From: Pelecanus crispus
Lineage: Eukaryota; Chordata; Aves; Pelecaniformes; Pelecanidae
Direction of reading: 5' to 3'
NCBI RefSeq assembly: GCF_030463565.1
Contig: NC_134661.1
Location: 6,410,542-6,474,541, forward strand
DNA length: 64,000 nt
Positions 20,701 through 32,344 of this stretch are shown piece by piece (the first letter of the stretch is position 1; every line of letters starts with the position of its first letter). The position numbers and the translations under genes were made by a program. The notes under the pieces were generated by a model. It was not told the DNA's origin and did no database searches. It was given only the letters and a program-made list of their open reading frames with translations.

Positions 20701-23700
20701 TAAAGAAGCAAAATGCTCTAGCACACAAGCCTTGGCAAGGCGGGCCCTGGAGACCCTGCAAGCTCATAGAGACAGTGGAGGAGGGAGCTGCAAGAACCAA
20801 GTGAGAACCACCTCAAGACAAAGCAATGCTGCCTTGAGCTAGGCCCCTAACTCCTGGGGGCAGCCCCCCAGATTTTGTCTGCCAAGGACTGGAGGGGCAT
20901 TGGTGCCTCCACGGAGCAGCACACAGCAGAGACATGAAAAGCAGTGTTGAATCCTTTTGCACAGATGCATGGCCGCCCTGCCATCCCCAAAGCTGCCTTT
21001 GACTTCCCAGGTCTAGCATGTCTGGTTAATCATTACCGACCATTTTGAAGGTCTCCAAGTTCTTTGCTTGCATTCATGCTTTTTTTGTTCTGCCATTAGA
21101 GTGCCAGAAGCATTACTGCATACACTGTCCTGCTCACCCACCCACTGGAACTGCCTCTAAAAGCCGGCAAAGGCAGAGCTCTGCCTCAGGCACTGCATTG
21201 TTCCTGCCTGTGGCAGAACTGTCTGGCAAATGCACATGGTATGGGACATACAATGCTTCTTGGGAACCATCTGGTAACTCTGTAGCCCCATTAAAAGTGC
21301 TAGCTGCCCACTTTCAGCTGCTGCCTGTACTGCAGCAGAGACGCAGACCCATGTGCGACCCTCAGCTGCACGCTGTGTTGGTCGGTGGCCAGCACCAGAT
21401 GGGCATGCGTACACAGGAGGAGCCATACAAAGGCTGGCACCTGCTCTCCTCCAGCCCTCCGAGCGTGATGTGATGATAACATTTCCTTCATGCATCTGGC
21501 CCAGAATGCGACACGTCTCTGCTCTGCCAGACAGCCTGTGCTCCCCTGCCAGCACCAGGCTGCAGGAGCTCAGCTCCTGGCTCTGTTGTTACAGCTGGAA
21601 GGAATTTGGCTCCTGTTCATTCCATGGCTGGAACATAGCTGTATTTGGCTTGTCTCTTTCTGGTCACACAGGTACAGCTGAGATTAGGGTTTGGCTTGGC
21701 TTCTATTAAGTGCATAGCTTGTTTGGTTTGGTTGTGTTTTAAGTGGAAAACTGAGAACAGGAAAACTGTCTGAAACATTAAATTAGCACAAGGTCTGTGC
21801 AGAGCTGCTCCTTGGGCAAGGGGGGCCAAAGCACAGGGTACGGAGCCATCAGAGCATCTGTCCCTAAGAGAAGGGTTTTGTGGCCAACTGAGACCATGCT
21901 CTGCATCCTGCATCTTTGAACATACATACAGCTGTGGAAATGTAGTTGCAAAACTACAGTGAAATCTGTTCTCCTTCACTCTGATGCATATGCATATTGG
22001 ACAGCCAGGCAGGGCTGAAAGGCAAAGAGATTTGGGGGTGTCTGTGTGGTATGGTAGGCGTGTCACAGAAGAAGGAAATGCATCCCCACATCTCCGCTCT
22101 GGACCTTCTCCCTGCAAGAGTCGCTCAGGTTCTGGCTTGGCTCAACAGCTTTTCTCTGAGACAGTTCTTGGGCCTTTCTCATTACCTGTGGATGTGGTAC
22201 CCTGGGGTGGTGCATTTGGGTTTGCATGTTATGAGACCAGAGGCTGTGGCTTCTCAGGGCTGACATCTCTTTCTGATTTCAGGAATTGTCCTTCGCCTTT
22301 TAAAAGAAAGAAAGAAAAGCAAGGTAAGGATTTGTGAAAATGCTTTAGAGGACAAGAAGAGGTGGAGTGACTGAGTCCCTGGTTAGCTGACATTAGTCAG
22401 TGCTGACTATGAATTGGATCCCTGAGGCTGAGCTCCCCTCCCATACTCTTTGGTACCTAACCTTCCTCAAGAGAAGTTTGGTAGAAGCAAGGCGCAAGAT
22501 TTCTTTAAAACTTAAAGCAAGGCGTGTGATGTGCCATGGTACTTGGCAAGGGGGAGGGAAGGGGCTTGAGCAGTATCTTCAAAATACCAGAGTCTCACAA
22601 CAAAACACCTGCGAGTACTCTCAAGTGGCAGCGTAGGAGAAGCTGCATTAAACTCCTGTAAGAGCTGCAAACATCTGTCTGACATCAGTCCCCCAGAATA
22701 AAGTGCATTCCCTAAGTAGCCCAATTATGTCCTGTGGCCTTTGGACCATGCTGGGCAAAATACGTTTGCCAGGCAGCAAAGGAAATAACAAAGTTAAAAC
22801 TGTATCTGACTTCCCCAAGGGCCTGACAAGGAAGCTCTCTGTGCTGTGTCTGTCCTCCTGGGTTCTGCCAAGAACATTGCGATCCACAGCATGTTGTCAT
22901 CCTGGCAAACCTCATTTTTTTCCAAAGAAACGAGCCCAGGCTTTCTTCTTGGAGGAGGGCCTCAGAGGCAGCATTAGGATTGAAGGTGTCAGATGAGGTG
23001 GCAATTTGATTTGTGTCCAGTGGGGAGAGCCCATGGACCAGATGCTGCATTTCTGCATTCAAAGGTGGAACAATAAACAGTTGTGTTAACCTGATCCGCT
23101 GGTATTTCTTTTTCAGGAACTAATGTGAGACATGAGAGCCAACAGCATCAGCCTGGCAGAAAGGTAAACAGCTTCCCAGAGTTGCTTTCCTAACTTTATA
23201 TTGAGAAGACAGAGCTGACCACCACTTCCTAGGCTAGATGGGTTGGGAGGACATGGGGCAGCTTATTCAGAGCGGTGAATCATCTCCTCCTATATAGGCT
23301 TTAATGGCTGTGGGAACAATGTGCATTGCTGCACAGTGATGCACGCCCGTTTTTCTCCCCTAAAGTGCAGTGGAAGCAGTAGGATGAAATCTCTCTCTGA
23401 CCCTGAGGTGTCAGAGGGCTGGATGGTGCTGGGGGCAGTATGCAAGGTATCTCTGCCTGGTCTGGGGAAGGCATGTATAGCAGCAGCCCAGGGAGCTGAC
23501 CTTCCAGAGCTCTTTCTCCCCAAAGGCTCCAACGTACGAAGATGTCCCAGAGTTTCCTGTCTATGCCACCGTGAGTAAACCCAAGAGTGTGAAGAAGGAT
23601 GACAGCATTCATTATGCAGACATTCAAGTGTTCACCAAAGTCCGGGAGCGCTCTGCAGCAGAGGTGAAGAACTTACAAATGCAGAATGCCACAGAGTATG

Positions 23701-23762
23701 CCACCCTCAACTTCCCCCGGCCCAGGCTGAAATATGACAGTAAGAATGGGACCCTGGTATAA
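17789..23762 (+). CDS. C11orf52: C11orf52-like protein, putative lipid-anchored Tyr-motif adaptor
   Basis: Four coding exons: 17789-17820 (32 nt), 22283-22323 (41 nt), 23117-23163 (47 nt) and 23526-23762 (237 nt). All have GT-AG borders, their phases join exactly, and they give 118 residues (human about 123). The first exon gives MGNLCSCGRP and the joint gives W then NCPSPFKRKKEKQ, matching remembered human MGNRVCCGGSW and SCPSTFQKKKK. The end (SIHYADIQV, NATEYATLNFP, YDSKNGTLV) matches human closely. Gly2 with nearby Cys5 and Cys7 suggests myristoylation plus palmitoylation, followed by a basic KRKKEK patch. Tyr motifs are Y44 (YEDV), Y53 (YATV), Y70 (IHYADI, ITIM-like) and Y98 (TEYATL). The end TLV fits a class I PDZ ligand. 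No enzyme domain or membrane segment is present. The protein family is uncharacterised as far as I know; the adaptor role is inference. Confidence 0.92.
17821..22282 (+). other. C11orf52: C11orf52 intron 1
   Basis: 4.5-kb phase-2 intron. Its first 400 bases remain GC-rich, as expected next to a promoter. A 22-bp tandem duplication (TGTAAGCTATTC and TAATGGGCAC type) lies at 19593-19636. Nothing else is supported. Confidence 0.8.
19593..19636. repeat. 22-bp tandem duplication
   Basis: Two adjacent copies of a 22-bp unit beginning TGTAAGCTATTC, differing at one base. Confidence 0.85.
22324..23525 (+). other. C11orf52: C11orf52 introns 2 and 3
   Basis: Two introns flank the 47-nt exon 3 (23117-23163), covering 22324-23116 and 23164-23525. 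No other feature is supported in them. Confidence 0.8.
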
Positions 23763-25100
23763 AAGGCTTGATGGCCTCCTCCTCCTTCAGCAGGAAAAGG
23801 ATTTCACAGATGTAGAGAAGCTGTAGATGCTAGCTAACCTCATGGATGCATCAAGTCTCCCTGAGAAAGTGCAGAGAGGCTGTGCCCTCCACCTGCATTT
23901 CTCTTCTGAGGACACAGACATATTTATTCCCACATGATGAATAGTTTCCTTTCTGATTCTGCTGACAAAAACCACCTCTTCCCCTTGGAAGAGTTGCCTC
24001 TGAAGCTGGCAACCCATCTCCTCTCAGCACTGTGAGAAGACAGAGCCGCTCCTTGGCTGATGAAGGCTAAAACCACAGCTCAGAGCTGCAGTGAGAAAGT
24101 TCCTGCTGTGGCACAGGACCAGCTGAGTTCTGCTCTGCAGATGAATTTGAGAACATGGCATGCAGGATTCAATACTGGAACAAGGGAGATATTGCCACAG
24201 GATTTTATGTCAATGTTAAGAAAATTCTGCAATGTGCAGAATGACGTGTGGATGATAGTATGAAGAAATGGCATGAAACCTTTAACAGTATCTACTACAA
24301 TGTCTTCCTCCAACACCAGCCACTGTAACTGCAGTCATGCACTATGTGCATCCCCTTTTCTCAAAAAGCAGTGTTCTATAACCATGCACAGCACACTAAA
24401 ACCAAGGCCAGAAAAGCAGAATTAACTGAGGGGTACAGAACAATTTCTTTCACTGAAGGGCTGTACGGATATGCATCCTTACCCCAACATGCACAGAAGT
24501 GAGTAGTGAGATCTTGGCTCTGACTGGAAATGAAACAAGGAAAATCTGCAATTTAACTGTGAAGCAGCCATTTAAAAGCCACTGCCTACATTTAGGGCAG
24601 TTATCCAGTCCTTAGAGTACAGCAGCTGTCTGCATGCCTGAGATACTGGGAATGAATCCTAGTTAACTTTAGAGAGGGCTTTGGACTTTCCCTCCACTTT
24701 TTCTTATTTCATACTGTCAGCCGTAGTTATAAAACCCAGTAACATGGAGCACACACCATGTGGTGTTTTCTGCTAACCGTCCCAGATACACCTTTGAGAA
24801 TTTGTTCATGGATTTAAAATAGTGTTAGTAATGTAGTATAGCAATCATCCAAAAGGCTTCTGCCACTGGACTGAATTTGGCAGTTGCAGCACTGGCAGTT
24901 GAACAGGGCTCCCAAGCAGTATATTCAGGCACTAAATCAATGCTTGGTACATTCTGTCCCTAAATAATGGTCTGCAGAGCTAAATGCAGATCGTGGGACA
25001 ACCTGGTTATTGACAGTGTTTAAAAACAGACATCCTGGTACATTTTATAAACATACATAATTTTGCATATTATGGCTCAGCTAAATGTAAAAAGCTTGAA
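23763..25100 (+). other. C11orf52: Probable C11orf52 3' untranslated region
   Basis: Sequence after the stop codon with no open coding feature. The first AATAAA signals I see lie at 25123-25128 and again at 25187-25192, inside a tandem duplication, so the transcript could extend about 1.4 kb. Confidence 0.4.
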
Positions 25101-25228
25101 GGAATTCCTGCTTATTACAAAAAATAAAGCTGGTATGGGCAGTATTTGCTAAGATGGAAGTGTAGGAGTTCCTGCTTATTACAAAAAATAAAGCTGGTAT
25201 GGGCAGTATTTGCTACGATGGAAGTGTT
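25101..25228. repeat. 64-bp tandem duplication carrying AATAAA
   Basis: Two nearly identical adjacent copies, 25101-25164 and 25165-25228. Each holds TTCCTGCTTATTAC, an AATAAA and GGTATGGGCAG. The few differences suggest a recent event. Confidence 0.92.
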
Positions 25229-25254
25229 TTGAGGACCAATCCTCCAATTTTTCT

Positions 25255-25480
25255 GCCTTTTTGCCCATGCTATCCAGTAGACCTCAGCAGGGCTATTGTA
25301 AGGCCAGAGTAACATTTGCAGGAAAAGGCCCCTTTTTTATAACGAGAACAGTATATTTTTCTACCTGAAAAGGGTTTTTTTTGCCCATGCTATCCAGCTG
25401 ACCTCAGTGGGGCTATTGTAAGTCTGCAGTAGAAGGCCCTTCATTTATAATGGGTACAGGATTATGTTATTGGAAAGGCT
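25255..25480. repeat. About 120-bp diverged tandem duplication
   Basis: TTGCCCATGCTATCCAG at 25261 recurs at 25381, followed by matching GACCTCAG, GGGCTATTGTAAG and AAGGCCC blocks. The second copy is shorter by a small deletion. It is older than the adjoining 64-bp duplication, judging by its divergence. Confidence 0.85.
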
Positions 25481-26599
25481 GGTTCTTTTGAGTGCCAAGG
25501 ATTCCTCTTTCTGCTCCTCCAAGTTCCTTTCTGTACTCCATGCCCAGCATGAAAACCTGTCCTTCCAACTGAGGAGGATTGAATAGGCACAGGATTTACT
25601 TACAAGAGTGTGTCAGGGAGGCATGGGACACTCTAGCACTCAGTCCTGCTAGCCCAGCTGTCAGAGGGGCAGCCAGGAACACAGATCCAGATCTGGCTCA
25701 TGCTGGGCGGCAGTTATATACCTCCTTGCACTGAATCGTCGGTACAAGAACTAGAAAGGGACGCTGGCTTCAGTTCTAGGCAAGCCCTCCACATTGTAGG
25801 AAGAAATTGGATTTTTTAGAAACATTATTAAATATGGACTATAGTTCAGGAGGTGGGAGGTTTTCTAGAAGGTGCAGACTCCAACAGGTCATTTTTAAAA
25901 ACAATTTAAGTAAAATAGCCTGTTACTGCAGTGGCATGCACAGCGTGTGGTACTGAAGCTTTTCCTCACCCAGCAGGAGAGCTGGGGCTGGGGACAGCAA
26001 GCTGCAGAGACACTAAGGTCAAGCTCCTGGGCCCAGAGTGGAGTAAATTTGCACATCCATCAGGTTACACCAATTTTACTGTGGACCTAGGTGGGACTGG
26101 GTTTGGCTCAGAGGAACTTGCTTTCACTTAGTCACTCAGTTCTGTTGATCTGTGGATCAGCCCTTTCGTATTCTGAGTGAATGGGAGCTACAGTAGAAAC
26201 TATCTTTTAATGAGTGCCTCAAAGCCTGGAATGGTAGTTTATCTTCTATTCCCTCAGGAGCTCCAGCTTGCATACATCGTTAGTACTAGGTGTTGTTTCT
26301 GCAAGTACAGCGTATCGTAGAGATAATCGAATGCTGGGCATAGGAACGGGAGTAGTACAGTAATTTTGCCTGTTTACCAGGCTTTGAATAGACAAAATGT
26401 GAAAGCCACGTGTTCTGCAATAAGGATTTTTCTAAAGGACTTGGTTTTGCACTGAGTATTAAAAGCTTCCGACAGCGTATCTCCTGTGTTTCCCGAGGTC
26501 GTTACGTTTGTGCGTCAAATGAGTGTTAAGGTATCAAAAGTTCCTTGAACGTTAAAGATGTAATTTTTAGTTTTAACGAATAAATTTGCACTTCTGGGG
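25481..26599. other. Intergenic sequence upstream of the CpG island
   Basis: Unique, AT-moderate sequence. No coding exon, repeat or RNA gene is supported. Confidence 0.5.
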
Positions 26600-27130
26600 G
26601 ACGCCGTTGCCCGTTTGCTGCACTGGGGCTCTGGGGGCGCGGACACGGCCCCGGGTGAGCGCCTGCGGAGCCGGGCCCGGGGCCCACCCAGCCGGAGGGC
26701 TCCTCACGCTTCTGCTGCCCGATGCGGGGGGACGTGCCGCTGCTGCAGCACCCGCGCTGGGTGCCGAGCGCCCGCTCTCGCCTACGCTCCCGGGCCCCCA
26801 GCCCCGGCCCCGCCGCCCCGGCTGCAGGCGGGCCCGGTGCTGCCGGGCGGGGCCTGCGCGGGGCCGCCCCGTCCCGCCCCCGTCCCCATGGCGAGCGGGG
26901 ACGCGCTGCGGCCGGGCCCGGGCCGGGCCTGCGGCCTCCCGCCCGCGCCGGGCGCAGGTAGGGCCCAGGGCGCGGGGCCCCGGCGGGGCGGGCTCGGCAC
27001 CCCACCCCGCGGGGACCCTGGTTTTCCCTGTGCCACCCCCTCCCCAGGGGCTCCTCACCCCCGGGACCACCTGCTCCTGGCGATCGCGGCCCGTTCCTGT
27101 ACCCCAGTCCCCGCCCCGGGCCTACCGTGC
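26600..27130. promoter_or_regulatory. Isolated CpG island, candidate promoter
   Basis: About 500 bases very rich in G+C with dense CpG, with sharp edges against AT-rich flanks. On the plus strand an ATG at 26888 in good context (CCCCATGG) opens 23 codons ending at GGCGCAG followed by a GTAGGG donor. This could be a first exon, but no acceptor partner is proven. The next gene start on the same strand is DIXDC1 exon 1 at 32345, 5.4 kb away, so this may be an upstream DIXDC1 promoter or that of a non-coding RNA. Long open frames on both strands here are by-products of GC content. Confidence 0.55.
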
Positions 27131-30100
27131 CCCATACGCTGGTCTCCCGCAGCCAGCCCTGCTCCCGGGGATCCCCAGGCTCCAGTCCCCCCGGGACCAC
27201 CCGCTTCCAGAGACACCCAGGGCCCTCCAAGGCCTCAGAGCCTTGCCCCACTCCTCGTGGCCTCCCTGCACCCTCACACATCCCGCGTTGCACAATGGCC
27301 CCCAAAATACCTCCACCCCGAGCAGATTCAGCAACCCAGCTTGGCTCTGCCGCTGTTACCCGTCCTGTCCTACCCCCGACCTTTGGTCCCTAGAGGTGTA
27401 GCGGGATGACACGACCAAGGTAATCGTGACCATCTGCCTAAGGGTTACGCTCCTGCCCACCTTTAAATGATTCTTAAAACCAGCGATTCCTACTGGCATT
27501 CAGTCTTTCTCAAGGAATCTTACCATTAGCCATTCAGTTAACTCTTCCAAACGCCCCCGCCTTCCCTTTCACCAGACTTCACTCCAGACTTCTAAAGGAA
27601 GACTAAGCAAAGAAAATACAGATTACCGGAAAATTCCTAAACATAAATGCCAGCATGTGGAATTGTTTCCTAAAGTTATTTATGAATTGTTGCTGTCTGG
27701 GCGAAATGCACCGAATCAAGTAATACCCTGAATATTTGACAGTAAGGACCAATACAGATTTGCCTGGCATATTTGACTCCTGTTGAATTTGGATTCCCCC
27801 TCCACAAATGGGAAGAGATAATAAGATCCTATGTGCAGCGTAAGCCAATGTAATCGGGAATCCTTTTTACACGTGTTTCAGGGGAATTCTGTCCACCATA
27901 CATACTTTACATGTGGAAGAAAATACAAAAATATACAAATTTACCTAAGACTGTAGCCCTTAAATTTGTTTTCTGCAGGCAATGAAAGAAGTAGCAACTT
28001 TCCTCCTTTGTTTTGCTTAATATTCAGACACTTCGTTGGTAAGTCTGTTCTCCCTCTAAGAAAATTCTTTCCTTTGTATTTTATACATTCTCTTCTCCCC
28101 CACAGGCTTCAAGGGGAAAGGAGTGCTGGTACATTCCCTTGGCACTGAGCTGAGCTGTGGCATCCAGCCCGGGAACTCTGGTGGACATGGTGCCCCAACA
28201 CACATCACAGCCTGCTGCACCCTCCGTGAGTTTCCAGGAGTCCTTTTTGTGTCTGACATCTGTTTTGGGTACTTGCTGGGGAGGTTGGGAGGGGACACTC
28301 AGTGACACAAAGGCATTAGTTGCATTAGGCAGCTCTTTTTGCTGTTACTGCAGTCATGGCCTCACAAGCCTCACAGCCTTTGGTTCTGAATCAGACTCAC
28401 TTGCTTTTATTTCCCCAACCAAAATTTTATTAGCAAGAGCTGAACTGTGGCCATTGATCTTTCTCTGTTTCTCAAGAACTGATAAGTGAAACAATCGGAG
28501 AATGTTGATCAGGTGCCTTAAAATCCTGGGATGGAAGGCTTGAAGGAAGGCTTATTTGTTGATACTAGTGGTGCTGCTGTGACACGACGACAGCCTCATC
28601 ACAACAACAGGAAATGGAGCAGTAACAGGCCCTTGTCATGCAACTTGCCCAGAATTCCAGAGGCAAGTACAAGGGTTAGAGTTATGCTGGAACTGGCCAG
28701 GAGAGGGCAATGCCACCAACCAAACTCCCGTCCTACAGGTTCTGACCGTCACACCAGGAACAGTTGATGCGGAGATCCTCTTCCTTTTGATATCATTGCC
28801 CCGTGCCCTTCATTTTGGAATCATTTTCAGGGAGTGTTGTGAACCATTAGTTTTAGCGAGAGGCTGTTTTGTTTGCTTCTTGCAAAGATAACATTCAAAG
28901 GCATCTATTATGATGTTATAAAACTGAAAGAAAAATATGATTCCTGCTACAAGAAGCTTGAAATTTAAGAGTGAAACACAAAGATGGGAGAACTAGTGGT
29001 TAATTTTTAAAAGGTATTTTCAGCACACACATACACCCAAGCGGCACGTCTGTTACCACAATAAACAGAAGAATGGCTCAGCATGCTCTGCCTCTCAGTC
29101 TAGCCGTCAGAAATGGCCTAGTTTCTGTTCGCTGACATTCATATTGTCAAAGCGAGGCAGTTCTGTTTCAAAGATAAGAAACCCCATGTAGAAGCAAATC
29201 TTTGATGACAAAATCTCTGATGGAAAACCTATCACGAGCAGGCCTATACCTGAACCTGGCATGTATAATGAGAACACTTTGCCTTTCGCTGTGTTGGTGT
29301 TCTGGTAGGTAGAAGCTCTGTAACAGGGATATGGGACTACCTGAATAACAGGTATCAGTCCCAGCTTTTCTTGGTTGATCAAAAAGGCAGGCAGGATAGG
29401 ACTTCTGGCTTGAACAGTCTCTCCGATCCAAACCAACTTCTTCACAGTTCCCCCAATATGTTCAGCTGAGATAGTATTTCTGCATTTCTCAGGGATGGCA
29501 CTACTGTACTATGGGTGGCACATCTGGCTTTAGGTCCTCTGATTTGTGCCAGGAAATAGGGGTATATGGCGTAGGGGTGAGAGAAATGCTTCTTGGTACT
29601 AATAACTACGTGGGTGGTTTTTGTCATTTGCTGTATTTGGTTGGCCTATGAGAAATTGCCCGTCTCTAGACCACATTTGACTACTTTATCTGTTACACGT
29701 ATATAGCTCCATCACTATGTTTCTGAAAGGAAGTCCAGGATTCTTTGTGTGGTTTGTATGCAAAGCCAGCTGCTCAATCCATGTGGCTGACGGCCCCCTC
29801 ACCATCACGCTGTGTAATGTGTCCTGCTATGCAGTGGCATGGGGAGCACGCTGTGATTGAAGGATGTGTTATGTATCTCATATGACCGCTAAGCTGTAAT
29901 TGGGGGTGGTGCCACAGAGAGCTTGTACAGGGACCTTGGAACTGGTTTGAGTTTAGATGATCAAATCGCTGTGTCCCACTTCTGAACAAAGCCCGTCTGC
30001 ACCCCTGACAAACTGGAGATGCCTGCCAAGACTTAACATACAAGCTCTATGGACAAATGTAGGCTGCACTGCAAGCAGTGACTTTATGGCCGTCTCGATA

Positions 30101-31700
30101 TCCTGCTGTTGCCCAGATGTGTTGTAGTTCTTACAGGGTGGAGTACAGGTTTTAAAAGTGCTTCACTGTTGCCTATCACTAATGCAACAGGACACCCGCT
30201 AAATGCCAATGAGGTGGACCATGATAAAGGAACTGGTGTTCTCAGTGTATCACCATGATTTAAACAGTACATTTTACATTTAAATCCTGTTTGTGTTTCG
30301 CATTTTTATTCTGTTTGAACAGATTATCTCTTTATTCTTATTTTTATTTTTTTTTTAATCCTGTAAATTTGGGTTATGTCTCCAGTGTAAAGTCTGTGGC
30401 TAGGGACTCCCTGCCTTTGGCTTCTCTGCTCCTCAAAGGACAAGGGTAAATATCTAAAGCTTGCAAGGATTATGAGCATAAAATATTTAATCTGCTATCA
30501 AATTCATAAAGCAAATTATAAAAACAATCAGAGAATACCTAACAGCCATCTGCAACCTCTCTGTACATTCAGACTACATTTGATTTTACATCAGTACATC
30601 TGGAGTTAATTTATTTTATTCCAGAAATTGAAGTGATATAGGGAAGGAATGATCTCAGCATCCTTACCTGTTAATATTAGAAGTCTTCTATGAATGTATG
30701 TTTACTGTGTAGCACCGAAAACCAGATAATAAATATAAGTTTTTCTGTGAGATTATTAGTCAAAAATAGCATTATAAAGTCCACAGAAAAGGCTCAGGGT
30801 GTATTTTGTGGTTGTTGTTTTTTTTTTTTTTTTAATTAGGTCACTTTCTGTCTGATGGGAAAACCACTTATTCAGTTTTCCTATGAAATTAAGTTTTTCT
30901 ATGAAATTCAGGTTTTCTATGAAATTTTATTGAAATTGCAAAGGCATAAGCTACTTGGTTGCATCACAAAAAATGGGGATAAATATTGCTGTCTATTTAA
31001 TGGCATTTTGAGTCTCAGAAGTAAACTGGATCGAGGTACTAACCACCAGCATTGCCAGCTTACAAGACTTTATGGAAAGCCTCACCGTAATCTGTTGTTT
31101 TGCTTAACAGATGTGATTTTACAATCAATGAAAACATAAAAATCTCAGTTGCCACTGAATTATGAAAAGCAGGGAAGGCAAATATGAATAAATAATTTAA
31201 AACTTATGTCATGGAGGCGTGGGGAGACTCCTTTTTGAATGACTTGGGTTGGTTACAGAGGAAAATTACCTGTTGCTTGTCTTTCTGTATTTTAGCTGCA
31301 TCTCCATATGTGACAGGGTAAAATGGTAAAATTATGCGATTGCTTTTTCCTCCAGATGCTTCAATGCTTAGGCAGAAAAACATGTTTGTTTTCAAATGTG
31401 TCTCACACTTAGGAATGTTTGGCCAGATATTTTGAAATCTGAAGGCACAGTCTGGTACCACTGGGCAGTACTTGCAGTGTTGCTCTGTGGACTGGTAGCC
31501 AGAGCCCCTGGCAGAAGGCGCTGTCATCCATTCTGAGAGGTTTTTCTTTTTTGTTTTTACTTCCCCATGGCATTTACTATAAGGTGAGATGAAGTTTGAG
31601 AGATTGCCTGGAGATATTTGATACTTGTTTCTGGTATGAATGCAGTTGTTATTGACTTAGAAAAATTTGCTGGGGATTGTATTTAATTCTAGTTTGAAAG
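27131..31700. other. Region between CpG island and DIXDC1 exon 1
   Basis: Mostly unique AT-rich sequence. It contains a 16-base T run at 30818-30833 and a three-copy 18-bp repeat at 30879-30932. Minus-strand open segments between 29.1 and 30.3 kb match no protein I recognise. Confidence 0.5.
30879..30932. repeat. 18-bp tandem repeat, three copies
   Basis: Three consecutive 18-bp units built on TTCTATGAAATT at 30879, 30897 and 30915, with the last copy diverging at its end. Confidence 0.85.
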
Positions 31701-32344
31701 TTTTCTGCCTTCTTCTTTCGACTTCATTGCCAGGGCAGCTAGAGCAGAGCTGAGTACTGTGCAAACGTTACTAGCTGTGTTGTAGCCTGGTTTGCAGCTT
31801 CCTGTCTCTACCAGCTTGCTGACAACACTGCTGTTTCTTCGGGGCTGCAGAACGATTGCTGAGAGTTAAAGCTGGCAGCTCTTGCCATCTTTCCTTTTGC
31901 TTTCCTAGCTGAGCAAGGCATCTGCTGTTTGCTGTTCTTTGACTCTCTCCCAGCCCCCACGCCGTACAGGGTTTGCTGTGTTTGGTGGGTTTGAAAATCT
32001 CTTTTACGCAGCAGGTTTTGTGTGAGTACGACTGCTGGAAATGGGTTTCAGATGTTTCCCCAACTCAGTCCTGGGCCTGCATCTTGTAAGCTGGAGCGTT
32101 TCCATAGGAACCGTGTGACATCTCTCCTGCCACTCCCCCGGCAGCTCCCTCCCGAGCATGCCCTGTGCAAGCCTTGGCTGCGGCTCAACTCTGTGCAGTA
32201 ACGGGCTGCACGTATGGGACTATGAATGCGGTTCCTGATGAGCTCCAACTCTTTGTCTTCGGGAGAAGGAGGAAGAGGTCGTGCCCAGAGCTGGAGGATC
32301 TGCCCTGTGTCCTCTGAGATCCCAACCCGCTGGATTTGTGGAGA
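31701..32344 (+). promoter_or_regulatory. DIXDC1: Probable DIXDC1 promoter and 5' leader
   Basis: Sequence immediately upstream of the long-form DIXDC1 start, with moderately raised GC near 32.1-32.3 kb. A strong acceptor-like tract ending CCCCCGGCAG lies at about 32.15 kb, which would suit splicing from an upstream non-coding exon. No TATA box was found. Confidence 0.4.

Noticed and set aside
26526-27409. Open frames of 165-271 codons on both strands in the CpG island
   Set aside because: They are low-complexity Pro/Gly/Ala/Arg translations typical of CpG islands, with no family resemblance.
29107-30272. Clustered minus-strand open segments that might be a decayed coding element
   Set aside because: I could not match them to any family, and no ends, repeats or splice signals define an element. 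A protein-level database search would decide.
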